A stretch of DNA of 34,321 nucleotides from Chromatiaceae bacterium (GCA_022340195.1 JAJDOL010000009.1:1-34321); one strand, 5' to 3'. Shown: positions 8,680-17,524, numbered from the stretch's first letter. Program-made: numbers and translations. Notes: generated by a model from the sequence alone, not told the origin.

Positions 8680-9303
8680 TCATTCCTCGAACAGGGAGGT
8701 GTCGCCCTTCCCCACCCTTGAAACCGTCGGTTGTTCCAAGGTCATGTCGACCACCGTGGTCGGCTCCAGACCGCAGAAGCCGCCATCGATTATCAGGTCG
8801 ACCTGGAGGTCCAACAGCTCGCGTATCTCGTAGGGATCCGTCAGCGGCCTATCGTCGTGCGGAAGCATCAGCGTCGTGCTGAGGATCGGCTGGTCCAGCT
8901 CCGCCAGCAGCGCAAGGCAGATCGGGTTGTCCGGCACGCGAATTCCGATGGTCTTTCGCCTGGGGTGGAGAAGACGTCGCGGAACCTGTTTGGTCGCATG
9001 ATAGATGAAGGTGTAGGGACCGGGGGTGAGGCTCTTGAGCAATCGAAACGCCTGGTTGTCGATCCGCGCGTAGGTGGTAATCTCCGAGAGATCGCGACAT
9101 ACCAGGGTAAAGTTGTGCGCGGCATCCAGACCGCGGATGCGACGAATGCGCTCCATGGCAGACTTCTCGCCGATCCGACAACCCAGCGCGTAGGACGAGT
9201 CGGTCGGATAGACGATGACACCGCCCTGTTGCAGGATGTCCACCGATCGACGAATGAGGCGCGACTGGGGATTCTGGGGGTGAACTTCAAAAAACTGCGC
9301 CAT
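8680..9303 (-). CDS. yciO: YciO: Sua5/YciO/YrdC-family protein
   Basis: This 207-aa single-domain member of the TsaC/Sua5 fold matches E. coli YciO in length. Conserved family segments are GGVIVYPTDSSYALGC (about 27-42), RIRRIRGL and SLTPGPYTFI. Sua5/TsaC make threonylcarbamoyl-AMP for the t6A tRNA modification. YciO paralogues keep the fold, but their own role is less certain. Here the usual KxR/S motif reads as HNFTLVCRDLSE. Located between the PHP exonuclease and the M50 protease, as in many gammaproteobacteria. ATG at 9303; 121 bases separate it from the PHP stop. Confidence 0.9.
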   Translation of the reverse strand: MAQFFEVHPQNPQSRLIRRSVDILQQGGVIVYPTDSSYALGCRIGEKSAMERIRRIRGLDAAHNFTLVCRDLSEITTYARIDNQAFRLLKSLTPGPYTFIYHATKQVPRRLLHPRRKTIGIRVPDNPICLALLAELDQPILSTTLMLPHDDRPLTDPYEIRELLDLQVDLIIDGGFCGLEPTTVVDMTLEQPTVSRVGKGDTSLFEE

Positions 9304-9424
9304 TGGTACCGCTTCGGAAACGCATGCGTCGCTGCCAGGTTAGTCGCTCCATTACCCACCGATCGCGTATCAGTTGATCTGAGCGTTGCCCTCTTTGCAC
9401 GAGGGCGTCTCACGCAATTAGTTA

Positions 9425-10318
9425 TTACGGCCGGTCACGAAATCCCTTGCCGGATCGATTCCCGATCCCCGGATACGACCCCCGCCCCTCCCAATCGACC
9501 CAGATGGGCGTGCAATGCGCCGGCAGCGCGGGCAAGTCCCCGAGCCCTGCCCAGGGGTTCTCCGGTCCGTGGAAATCGGAGCCCACCGACGCCAAGAGGC
9601 CGTTCTCCCGCGCCAGACGGGCGAAGTAGAGACACTCGTCCCGATTGTGGTTGCCCGAAACCACCTCGATACCGACACCGCCCGACTCCTTGAATTCGGC
9701 GATGAGTCGAAGCAGCTTGGAACGGGTAAAGCGATAGCGCGCCGGATGGGCAATTACCGCCTGTCCCCCGGCAGCGCAGATCCAGCCCACCGCTTCCTCG
9801 AGGGTCGCCCACTCCCCTGCCAGATGACCGGGCTTGCCCTTGACCAGATAGTGCTTGAAGACATCAGGCTCGCTTCGCGCATAGCCCTTGCGCACGAGAA
9901 AGCGGGCAAAGTGGGTGCGACCGATCAAGCGCCCGTTGGAGAACGCCTTCGCTCCCTCGAAGGCATCCTCGATCCCCGCCTTTGCGAGGCGCCGGCCGAT
10001 CTCTTCAGCCCGCCAGCGACGATACGTCGACAGACGTGCCAAGCCGCCGCGCAGCTCCTCGCACCGGCTATCGATCCCCAACGCGATGATATGGATCGTG
10101 CGCCCACCCCAGGAGACCGAGATCTCCACGCCCGTCCTGAGAATCAAGCCGACGGCATCCGCCGTTCTCTGGGCGACATCGAGGCCATCGAGAGTATCGT
10201 GATCCGTCAGCGCCAGCACGCCGACACCCTTCTGTGCGGCCAGAGCGATCAGCTCGGGTGGCGTCAGGGTACCATCGGAGGCGGTCGAGTGGGTGTGCAG
10301 ATCGTATATTTCAGGCAT
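9425..10318 (-). CDS. PHP-domain phosphoesterase, YciV/Rnm-like 5'-3' exonuclease
   Basis: This 297-aa polymerase-and-histidinol-phosphatase domain protein has the metal-binding clusters DLHTHS (His8, His10), ALTDHDT (about 36-42), TGVEIS, VIAHPARY and a late GSDFHGP. E. coli YciV (RNase AM/Rnm) of the same length removes nucleotides 5'-3' from short RNAs and matures rRNA 5' ends. Neighbouring yciO supports this assignment, since trpS/yciO/yciV are linked in enterobacteria. It is the first gene of the leftward block; the divergent TIR gene begins 168 bases away. Confidence 0.88.
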   Translation of the reverse strand: MPEIYDLHTHSTASDGTLTPPELIALAAQKGVGVLALTDHDTLDGLDVAQRTADAVGLILRTGVEISVSWGGRTIHIIALGIDSRCEELRGGLARLSTYRRWRAEEIGRRLAKAGIEDAFEGAKAFSNGRLIGRTHFARFLVRKGYARSEPDVFKHYLVKGKPGHLAGEWATLEEAVGWICAAGGQAVIAHPARYRFTRSKLLRLIAEFKESGGVGIEVVSGNHNRDECLYFARLARENGLLASVGSDFHGPENPWAGLGDLPALPAHCTPIWVDWEGRGSYPGIGNRSGKGFRDRP

Positions 10319-10386
10319 CCGTTTATTCTACCCCGATCGCCATGACCAATTCCGTAAGGCTGCTAGACTCAAGGATACGATTCGTT

Positions 10387-10406
10387 GGGTGGCCGCACGA
10401 CCACCC
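10387..10406. other. Perfect 6-bp hairpin upstream of the TIR gene
   Basis: GGGTGG-CCGCACGA-CCACCC lies about 80 bases before the TIR start codon, in the gap between the divergent PHP and TIR genes. It could be part of the TIR leader or an operator. A weak promoter-like pair (ATGACC, 16 bases, TAGACT) lies just upstream near 10343-10370. Neither is strong evidence on its own. Confidence 0.25.
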
Positions 10407-10486
10407 GTTTCGCCAAAGGACTCCGGCGCCCGATCCGCCCTTGCCGCGCGCGGTGAAGGTGCCGGCCATCGACGGGGGCTCCCGCC

Positions 10487-12271
10487 ATGTCGGACGCCAA
10501 GCTTTTCATCAGCTACAGCCATAGGGACAACAATTGGCTGGAGCTGCTTCAAACCCAGTTCGCCGTACTCAGTCAACAGGGTCAGGTCACGGCCTGGAGC
10601 GACGAGCACATCCGACCGGGAGATTCCTGGAGCGCCGAGATCCAGGATGCCATGGCGAATGCGGATATCGCCGTTCTGCTTGTTACCGATAATTTTCTCG
10701 CCTCCAAGTTCATCATGGACGTGGAGCTGCCGACCCTGATCGATTTTCTGGAGAATCGGGAGGGACGACTGCGGCGCATCATGCCCCTCATCGTCGAGCC
10801 CTGTCTGTGGAAGCTGGTTCCGACCCTCAATGCCCTGGAGGTCCGCCCCAAGGGCCACGAACTGGCTCAGGGAGACGATTACCAGAGGAAGCGGGATCTG
10901 GCGGATTTCGCTTTGGAGGTCGCCAAGATCCTGTTCGAAGCAGTGCCCCCGGCATCGGGGTTACCGCCGCAAGGCGGCCCCGTAGATCACGGTGAGGCGA
11001 TCGCCGCCTCCGAGCGAAGCTATGCCACTCTGGAAATACGACTGGCTCATTGCGAGTGGAATCATTACAAGACCGAGCTGAGCTTCACCTGGTCGGGCGA
11101 TCGCAAGTGGGACTTCGTGCACCGTTACCCCATCGCCCTGGACCTCGACGAGCTGGCCGACCTCGAAGAGGTTTCGGCCTACGCCGATACGCTAGGGCAC
11201 GCCCTGTTCCCTAATGAGGCGGCACTGGACAAGCTTCAATTGGCAACGGACCGGGCCACCGAGAAGCGCGTTCCCCTGCGGGTCAGGGTATGTATCGAGC
11301 CAAGTGCGCGCGAGCTTCACACCCTGAACTGGGAAAGCCTTGAGCTTGCCGACGGAAGTGACAGCCCGCTGTTTCCCTGTCCCACGTCCTTTGCCCGATA
11401 CACGCTGGGATCGGGTGCCAATCTACGACCGGTTGTCGTTCGTCGACGCAGCGAGCCGGAAGCCCTTCTCCTGGGTCTGATCGCGGACCCGGGCGCCGAT
11501 GATGGCAAGGCGCCTGATGACGAACACCTCCTGCGAGTCGACGAGGCGCTCAAAGATGCGGGTATCGCCACCAGGTCGGAGAAACCGATTCTCCTGCTGG
11601 AGGAGCTGGAGACCGCTCTGCGGCGCCATGACGGCATCGATGTGGTCTTTCTCTCCATCTCCGGGTGCAGAGAGGGTGCCGAGCACGAGGCATTCTGCGG
11701 ACATGCTCGCGACCTCAGCGCCAGGGCGGCGGCGCGTCGCGACATTGCCGATGCCTTCGAAGGCCTCGAGCGAATGCCCCGCCTGGTCGTGATCGACAAT
11801 GCGGGCGGCCAGAGTGCAGAAGGCCGTGCCTGCCGGTCCTGGCTGGTCTATCTGGCGCACGAGCTGACGGAACAGGGTGTCCTGGGCGTGTTGACCCTCC
11901 AGGGTGCCCTTGCGACAGCGGACTGGACCCGATTTTTGACCGTTTTCTTCCGCCAGATCAAAGACCATGGCCAGGCGGACCAGGCGGCCTTCGTCGCCCG
12001 TGAGCAGATACGCGAATCCGACGCCCCCTGGGCCCCCGCCGTGGTGTCGCGCCTGCGTAGCGGCAAGCTCTGGTACCTGCCAAGGTTCATGCGACGGACA
12101 GCGACGCCGGGGACCAGCAGGGCAACCCCTACATTAGCCGCATCCTCCATACCTGGGAGGCGGAGGGGACGCCGGACGGCGAGCCGCGCCTGCCCTCAGT
12201 GGGCGGGATGCCACTGGCTGGCTACCTGTCCCAGCGCAGCTGGATCCAGTCCGACGACCAGCTCAAGCTGA
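10487..12271 (+). CDS. TIR + CHAT-like N-terminal part of a broken STAND protein
   Basis: This 594-aa frame has native sequence to about residue 534, then an out-of-frame tail. Residues 1-150 are a TIR domain: KLFISYSHRD at 5-14, the D-x-x-I-x-P-G-D-x-W loop at 39-48, and Glu80 in FIMDVELP where NAD-cleaving TIRs carry the catalytic glutamate. Residues 175-534 resemble a CHAT (caspase-like) domain, with LHTLNWESL, RLVVIDN, a GVLGVLTLQGA core and the end motif SGKLWYLPRF. By eye alignment the catalytic His is Ser392 and the Cys is Ala439, so it is probably a dead protease. The family normally continues into a P-loop NTPase, absent here. ATG 10487. The family is inferred; a truncated TIR effector could still be made. 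Confidence 0.8.
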   Translation: MSDAKLFISYSHRDNNWLELLQTQFAVLSQQGQVTAWSDEHIRPGDSWSAEIQDAMANADIAVLLVTDNFLASKFIMDVELPTLIDFLENREGRLRRIMPLIVEPCLWKLVPTLNALEVRPKGHELAQGDDYQRKRDLADFALEVAKILFEAVPPASGLPPQGGPVDHGEAIAASERSYATLEIRLAHCEWNHYKTELSFTWSGDRKWDFVHRYPIALDLDELADLEEVSAYADTLGHALFPNEAALDKLQLATDRATEKRVPLRVRVCIEPSARELHTLNWESLELADGSDSPLFPCPTSFARYTLGSGANLRPVVVRRRSEPEALLLGLIADPGADDGKAPDDEHLLRVDEALKDAGIATRSEKPILLLEELETALRRHDGIDVVFLSISGCREGAEHEAFCGHARDLSARAAARRDIADAFEGLERMPRLVVIDNAGGQSAEGRACRSWLVYLAHELTEQGVLGVLTLQGALATADWTRFLTVFFRQIKDHGQADQAAFVAREQIRESDAPWAPAVVSRLRSGKLWYLPRFMRRTATPGTSRATPTLAASSIPGRRRGRRTASRACPQWAGCHWLATCPSAAGSSPTTSSS

Positions 12272-15200
12272 TTGTGCTCGACCAGTTCGAGGAGGTCCTG
12301 ACCGCCGACCAGGCGGATGTCGAGACCAAACGGGCGTTCTTTCGTGAGCTGGGAGAGGCGTTGCGCGACCCCATGGTGTGGGCATTGCTGGCCATGCGCG
12401 AGGAGTACAGCGCGGTGCTGGATGCCTACCGCCACCTCGTGCCGACCCGCCTGTCGAATCGTTATCGGCTGGACCTGCTGGGCCGCGAAGAGGCGACAAC
12501 GGCCATTGCCGCGCCCGCGGCCGCCGTGGGGGTTACCTTCGCGCCGGACACTGTCGCAAGCCTTCTGGATGACCTGAGCACGGTGCACGAGCGGACCAGC
12601 GACGGCCGAGTCGTGGAGCGCAAGGTCCCCTTCATCGAGCCGCTGTACCTGCAGATCGTTTGCCGCCGGCTCTGGCACAAGCTCCCGGAGGACACGGACC
12701 TGATCACGCCGGAGCTGCTTGACGCAACCGGCGTCAACGAGGTTGCCGATGCCCTGGAGCAGTATTTGGCATCGGTGGTCGAGGTGGCAGCCAAAGAGGC
12801 GGGAGAGACCGAGCGTGCCGTGCGCGAATGGCTCGAGAACGAGTTGGTCACCCCCCAGGGTCTGCGCCGCCAGGTCCTGCGCGGCGAGAAGGAGACCGCC
12901 GGGATGGCGAATCCTTTGGTCGAGGGACTAGCGCATCGCGCCTTGCTGCGCCGGGATTCGCGCGGCGGCACGGAATGGTTCGAGATCACCCACGACCGAC
13001 TCGCGGCCGTGGTGCGCGACAGCAACGCCAAGTGGTACAACGCCCATCTCGAGCCATTTCAGATCAACGCCGCTCGGTGGAGCCGGTTGCTTCGCGCTGG
13101 AGGAGACGCCAGCCGCGAAACTATCGGCGGCGGCGAGCTCAAACATGCCGCCGCCTGGGCCAAAGCCAATCCGGATGCGTGCAGCGACGTCGACCGGGAC
13201 TTCCTGACCACGAGCGAGGCGGCCTGGAAACCGAAGCGACAACAGCGGCTGCTGACGCTGGCTATTGTCGCGACTGTTGTTCTCGGCGTGCTCGCCTTCG
13301 CCCTGCAGCAACGCAAAGACGCGCAAGAACAGTGGAAGCTCAATCAAGCGCTCGAGGTCCAGACCGCCCGGGAGCACAGCCGTGCCCTGCTCGCCGAGGC
13401 AACCAACCAGCGCTGGATCTATTTCGACAACGAGCTAGCCGTCTTGCTGGCACTACAGTCCCATCGCGCCGCGAAGTCATCAGGCGTTCTAGCGGAAATG
13501 GGCCCCTGGGGAGAGCAGACGCTTCGGGTTCTGCTCCAGGCACGGCCCTTCGCCTTCAGCGTACGATCGGGGGAGGCAGGGATACTGGCCGAGCGAGAGG
13601 TCGCAATTATGCGATCCGGACGCCTGATGGCGCTCCAACTCGCCTCGAATCGGGTGCGTTTACGCACCACCGCGCCCGGCGTGCCACCAGGTCGAGAACT
13701 GACACTCGCCGCACGCCTCCTGTCCGCGTCCTTCACGCCCGATGACCGAGCGTTGGACCTGATTACCGAGCGGGGATTCGAGCGATACGCCGTCGACGGC
13801 GATAGGAATGAGCCCTTAGTTCGCATCGTTACGGGGTCCCCTCCCTTGGATGCCCATTGCGTTACCGATTCGGACCGGCTCTTCATAGCCACCGAGTCCG
13901 GCAACATCGAGATCTGGGACCTGTCCGACAAGGAACCGAGCAGAGTAGGCGCCCTACGTGCCCTGATTCTCGAGAGCCGGTCCGACGCCCCCATTAGCGC
14001 CCTGGCCTGTAGCCCTGACGGAAGCTGGCTCGCATGGGGCGACGCCGACGGAACCCTCGGTCTGGTGGATCTGAGCGAAGGCTCAGGCGACACGCTGAAG
14101 CTGGTAGTGAATGATATCGAGACCTGGCCTGAGCCATTGCGCACCCAGCTCTATTTTCGTAGGAGCTACCTGGACTATCGGGTAATCTCTATTCACGTGT
14201 TGCGGAATCAGGACATCCTGTTCGTCCTTTACCGCCAAGGTCCACCGCGAGCTCTAGATCTGCGCTCGGGCCTTAGCGCCGCAACCGCCGCGTATCTACT
14301 CCCTGACGACGACAGCGCAGCGGCCTTGCGCATCGCCCAGGCCGCCGGCCGGGCGACGCGCCAGACGGCGAATCTCGAGTATCTGGTCGGGTCGGACATC
14401 ACCCCGGACGGCCGGCTGGTCGCTATCGGAGGGCAACGCTCCACCGTCGGCCGGTGGACACTTGACAGTCTGACTCGAAACGCCGACGCAAGCGCCCCGC
14501 CTATGGCCCCCATCGATCCGGAGCGGCCCCTCTACGCCCCGTACGAGGAGCTGCCCGGGTTCGGAGGTGCCATGCGCACACTGCGCTTCACCGTGCCACG
14601 CACCAGAAATGGGAATCCGTCGGTGAGAGCCGAGTCCGAGGACATCTGGTTAGCCGCTGCCGATATGCACGGCGACCTGCGCTGGTGGTCCAGGGACGGC
14701 CTGCGCCGAACCGGGCATCGCGCCTACCGGCCGGAGACCGCTGGTGTCGTCTACGCGCTGGGATTCCTCGATGCGGACGGAACCCGCCTGGCCTACGGCG
14801 GCTCTCAGGGGTCGGGTGTCCTCGCGTTCGATCCACAAAGCGGGGAGGTGAGCCTCGAGACGGGCGTTAAGCTGCCGCACTACGCGAGATCGCTGGCGGT
14901 CAGCCGCGATTTCCGGCGGATGATCATTGCAACCGGCGATGTCAAGCCCGTCACGGATCGGGGAAGCGTCAAAGACCGCCACTGGGCGCGACGGCGCTAC
15001 TCCTGGCTACTGGACCCGCTGGATCACAACGAGGGTACTGCACGACCGGCAATTCCCATGGAGCAGCTGCATCACAGTGGTCAGTGGGCGGCCGCGTCGA
15101 GTCGCGACGGCGATCTGATTCTCACCCCCGGATGGGCGATGGTTGGTAGCGGGGGACAACAACGGCGTGCTCTGGTCGTGGCGCGTAGAAAACGAGGATT

Positions 15201-15456
15201 ACCGGTTGTCCAACGCGTTACAGGCTCATCGCGACGCTATCTACGCGACCACCTTTTCGACGAAAGGGCGGTTGGTAACCGGGGCAGGCGACGGCAGTCT
15301 GTATCTGTGGGAGGCCGGTCCGCCCGATCCCGGAAGTCGAATCCAGCTCCGGGGTGCGCTAGGCGAAATCCAGTCGGTCGCCATCTCCGAGGCGGGCCGG
15401 CGGCTGGTCGCGGGAACCATCGACAATATCCATATTTGGGATTTGGACATCGATAA
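12199..15456 (+). CDS. nSTAND1 (C-terminal half) - TM - WD40 part of the same gene
   Basis: This 1085-aa frame starts at GTG 12199 only because no earlier start exists; family-like sequence (GNPYISRILHTWE) is readable back to about 12085. It opens just before the Walker B-type motif LIVLDQFEEVLT of novel STAND NTPases, followed by LLAMREEYSAVLD, LSNRYRLDLL, IEPLYLQIVCRRLW and FEITHDRLAAVV. The P-loop (GxSGSGKSS) is missing. A transmembrane helix (LLTLAIVATVVLGVLAFAL) near residue 355 precedes the usual ALLLALQS-type helix and a degenerate WD40 propeller (IEIWDLS, ALACSPDGSWLAWGDADG). The last about 110 residues are out of frame after the C-run at 15125-15129. It is unlikely to be functional alone. 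Confidence 0.75.
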   Translation: MGGMPLAGYLSQRSWIQSDDQLKLIVLDQFEEVLTADQADVETKRAFFRELGEALRDPMVWALLAMREEYSAVLDAYRHLVPTRLSNRYRLDLLGREEATTAIAAPAAAVGVTFAPDTVASLLDDLSTVHERTSDGRVVERKVPFIEPLYLQIVCRRLWHKLPEDTDLITPELLDATGVNEVADALEQYLASVVEVAAKEAGETERAVREWLENELVTPQGLRRQVLRGEKETAGMANPLVEGLAHRALLRRDSRGGTEWFEITHDRLAAVVRDSNAKWYNAHLEPFQINAARWSRLLRAGGDASRETIGGGELKHAAAWAKANPDACSDVDRDFLTTSEAAWKPKRQQRLLTLAIVATVVLGVLAFALQQRKDAQEQWKLNQALEVQTAREHSRALLAEATNQRWIYFDNELAVLLALQSHRAAKSSGVLAEMGPWGEQTLRVLLQARPFAFSVRSGEAGILAEREVAIMRSGRLMALQLASNRVRLRTTAPGVPPGRELTLAARLLSASFTPDDRALDLITERGFERYAVDGDRNEPLVRIVTGSPPLDAHCVTDSDRLFIATESGNIEIWDLSDKEPSRVGALRALILESRSDAPISALACSPDGSWLAWGDADGTLGLVDLSEGSGDTLKLVVNDIETWPEPLRTQLYFRRSYLDYRVISIHVLRNQDILFVLYRQGPPRALDLRSGLSAATAAYLLPDDDSAAALRIAQAAGRATRQTANLEYLVGSDITPDGRLVAIGGQRSTVGRWTLDSLTRNADASAPPMAPIDPERPLYAPYEELPGFGGAMRTLRFTVPRTRNGNPSVRAESEDIWLAAADMHGDLRWWSRDGLRRTGHRAYRPETAGVVYALGFLDADGTRLAYGGSQGSGVLAFDPQSGEVSLETGVKLPHYARSLAVSRDFRRMIIATGDVKPVTDRGSVKDRHWARRRYSWLLDPLDHNEGTARPAIPMEQLHHSGQWAAASSRDGDLILTPGWAMVGSGGQQRRALVVARRKRGLPVVQRVTGSSRRYLRDHLFDERAVGNRGRRRQSVSVGGRSARSRKSNPAPGCARRNPVGRHLRGGPAAGRGNHRQYPYLGFGHR

Positions 15457-15619
15457 AGTAGTCGAGGAGGCCTGCGCGGGCATGTATCGCAACCTGACGT
15501 GGGGAGAGTGGCAACACTACGTGGGAAAGCCACTCTACCAGTGCACCTGCAGCGACCTACCGCCGGCGAGGGACGTCTCCATGGACAAGGTCGACAGAGC
15601 GACATGTCCGAATAGGTAG
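15143..15619 (+). pseudogene. WD40 C-terminal end, frameshifted from the STAND gene
   Basis: This frame carries the true C-terminus of the preceding gene. It reads LVAGDNNGVLWSW, GAGDGSLYLWE and NIHIWDLDIDKVVEEAC, then the ending RNLTWGEWQHYVG...YQCTC that closes many nSTAND-WD40 proteins. Removing one C from the run at 15125-15129 joins it to the upstream frame as LTPDGRWLVAGDNNG, a perfect WD40 strand. The break is therefore a one-base insertion: a real mutation or a homopolymer sequencing error. The TTG at 15143 is only the first in-frame start and is probably not used. Confidence 0.8.
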
Positions 15620-15731
15620 GGCTTATCGCATATTCGAGAACGCCCGAGCGGAAGAGCGACATTGCTCGAGCCTATCGCGATGCGAATCCTTGGCAGACGG
15701 CGAAATGGCCTCCTGTTAGAATTCCCAATCT

Positions 15732-16481
15732 ATGTTGCCGCCAGTCGATATCGCGTACATCACCGACGAGCTCCGCAAGTGCTCACGAGGGCTTGTCGAG
15801 GCGTTCGAGGACCGAAATGGCGACGCGGACCCCGATCCCCAAGTCCTTCTCAAGGCCCTGGACGACCTGTTCGAACGCCTGCGTCTCCTCGAGGACGCCG
15901 CACCGGGCCATTTGTCGCTGGATGGAGACAACCCACCAACGCTCAAGAGCATCGGTACCCTAGGCGACCACGGAATCGACCTGTTGGCCCGTCTGGCGGT
16001 CCTGGCCGGTAGCCTGCTGTCGCCGCAACGGGTACGCGACATCGAAGAGCTGGCTCTGCCATTCGCCTGCTGGATAGCCCGTCGCGGCGGCGAGCTCGGT
16101 TATCTCGAGCCCGTAGTAAACGGGGCGGCGAACCTTGCCAACCGCCTGGTGCGACCTTCCGAGCTGGGACAGCTTTACGGCTTGCTCACGGAGGTGGTCA
16201 ACGCAGTCGATCCCCCGATCCCCCAGGAAGCCGTCTCTGCGGATCCAACCCATCCCTGGCGCGTTCTACTGATCAATCGTGCGATCGTAGCGACGCGTAG
16301 TCATCAGCCGGTGCTGATGGAGGAGGCTTTCGAGTCCATCGTCGAGAACCTCCCCGATGAGGCTGCTCGCTTCTTCCGTGAGGGAATGGAGCAGATGGAT
16401 GCGTTGAATTACCCACCGCAGGTCCGAGAGGTGATGCGACGCTTCCACGAAAAATGGTGTGGGCAGCGGGTGCTGCATTAG
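15732..16481 (+). CDS. Conserved-looking helical protein of unknown function
   Basis: This 249-aa cytoplasmic protein has no signal peptide or membrane helix. It is leucine- and acid-rich and reads as almost entirely alpha-helical, with repeated helix pairs (PQVLLKALDDLFERLRLLED, VLAGSLLSPQRVRDIEELAL, MEEAFESIVENLPDEAARFF) recalling TPR-like solenoids. I do not recognise a family. The ending YPPQVREVMRRFHEKWCGQRVLH is typical of a real C-terminus. ATG 15732. The yciB start follows 73 bases after its stop on the same strand, so it may belong to the yciB-yciI transcript. The broken STAND gene lies immediately upstream. Confidence 0.75.
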   Translation: MLPPVDIAYITDELRKCSRGLVEAFEDRNGDADPDPQVLLKALDDLFERLRLLEDAAPGHLSLDGDNPPTLKSIGTLGDHGIDLLARLAVLAGSLLSPQRVRDIEELALPFACWIARRGGELGYLEPVVNGAANLANRLVRPSELGQLYGLLTEVVNAVDPPIPQEAVSADPTHPWRVLLINRAIVATRSHQPVLMEEAFESIVENLPDEAARFFREGMEQMDALNYPPQVREVMRRFHEKWCGQRVLH

Positions 16482-16554
16482 ATCACTACGGGAATCAAAG
16501 GACCCGCGTCACAGGTGTCAGTCCACCGGCCGCGAGCAGCAATCGGGAACAAGC

Positions 16555-17220
16555 ATGAAATTCTTGATCGATTTCTTTCCGGTCATTCTCTTCTTCGTCG
16601 CCTACAAGCTCTACGACATCTATGTGGCGACGGCAGTGGCGATCGTCGGCTCGATGATTCAGGTTAGCGGGTTCTGGCTCAAGCATCACCGTACCGAGCC
16701 CATGCACCTGGTCACATTGGGTCTGCTCGTGGTTTTCGGCGGGCTCACCATTGCCCTGCATGACCGCACCTTCATCATGTGGAAGCCATCCATAGTCAAC
16801 TGGTTGTTCGCAGCCGCTTTTCTCGGCAGCCACTTCGTGGGCAAACGCCCTTTGATCGAGCGTATGATGAGCCACGCGGTCGAGGTGCCCAGCCCCATCT
16901 GGCGCCGCCTGAACCTCATGTGGTCAGCCTTCTTTCTACTTGCCGGGCTGGCGAATCTCTATGTCGCCAACGGCTTCTTCACCGCCGAGCATGCACTGAT
17001 CGCCGCGTCGGGACAGGAGGAGATAGACCTGGCCACATGCGGCAAGCTGCTCTCCGGTGAGCTGCTCGACCTGTGCACAACCGCCCGCTCCCGTGAGGAA
17101 ACCTGGGTCAACTTCAAGCTCTTCGGTATGATGGGCCTGACGATCGCCTTCGTCATCGCCCAGGCCTTCTATCTGGCTCGTCACATCAAAGATACCGCTA
17201 ACCCAGAGGAGACTTCCTGA
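16555..17220 (+). CDS. yciB: Inner-membrane septation protein YciB (IspZ/IspA)
   Basis: This 221-aa polytopic protein begins with the family signature [19 protein letters not shown] and contains [31 protein letters not shown] and [13 protein letters not shown], all classical YciB. In enteric bacteria it is linked to cell-envelope synthesis and septation at the inner membrane. It is longer than E. coli YciB (179 aa) because about 40 hydrophilic residues ([20 protein letters not shown] region) are inserted between the last two helices. The open frame extends to 16459, but the ATG at 16555 matches the family start exactly. yciI follows one base after its stop. Confidence 0.94.
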   Translation: MKFLIDFFPVILFFVAYKLYDIYVATAVAIVGSMIQVSGFWLKHHRTEPMHLVTLGLLVVFGGLTIALHDRTFIMWKPSIVNWLFAAAFLGSHFVGKRPLIERMMSHAVEVPSPIWRRLNLMWSAFFLLAGLANLYVANGFFTAEHALIAASGQEEIDLATCGKLLSGELLDLCTTARSREETWVNFKLFGMMGLTIAFVIAQAFYLARHIKDTANPEETS

Positions 17221-17221
17221 C

Positions 17222-17524
17222 GTGTATTACGCCATCATCGCGCAAGACAAGCCGAACAGCCTGAACGACCGGCTCGCGGCGCGCCCTGCACATCTGGATC
17301 GCCTGCGCCGACTGCAAAGCGAGGGCAGGTTGTTGATTGCGGGACCGCACCCGGCCATCGACAGCGAAGATCCGGGGGCCGCGGGCTTTAGCGGATCGCT
17401 GATCGTCGCCGAGTTCCGGGACCTCGCAGCCGCCCGTGCCTGGGCCGCCGACGATCCCTATGTCACCTCCGAAGTCTTTGACCAGGTCACCGTCAAGCCC
17501 TTTCGCAAGGTCTTCCCGGAGTGA
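17222..17524 (+). CDS. yciI: YciI-like protein
   Basis: This 100-aa single-domain protein of the YCII family has a ferredoxin-like dimeric fold with a proposed enzymatic pocket. It has the typical start [10 protein letters not shown], a conserved histidine in ARPAHLDRL, and [10 protein letters not shown] followed by GSLIVAEF and WAADDPYV. The start is GTG at 17222, one base after the yciB stop, so the two are translated together. The yciB-yciI pairing is conserved in gammaproteobacteria. The biochemical function of YciI is not established. Confidence 0.92.
   Translation: MYYAIIAQDKPNSLNDRLAARPAHLDRLRRLQSEGRLLIAGPHPAIDSEDPGAAGFSGSLIVAEFRDLAAARAWAADDPYVTSEVFDQVTVKPFRKVFPE

Noticed and set aside
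9395-9415. Hairpin GCCCTC-N7-GAGGGC between the PHP gene and yciO as a terminator
   Set aside because: No U-tract follows on either strand.
9515-10345. 276-codon plus-strand frame
   Set aside because: Antisense to the PHP-domain gene, which has all metal-binding motifs.
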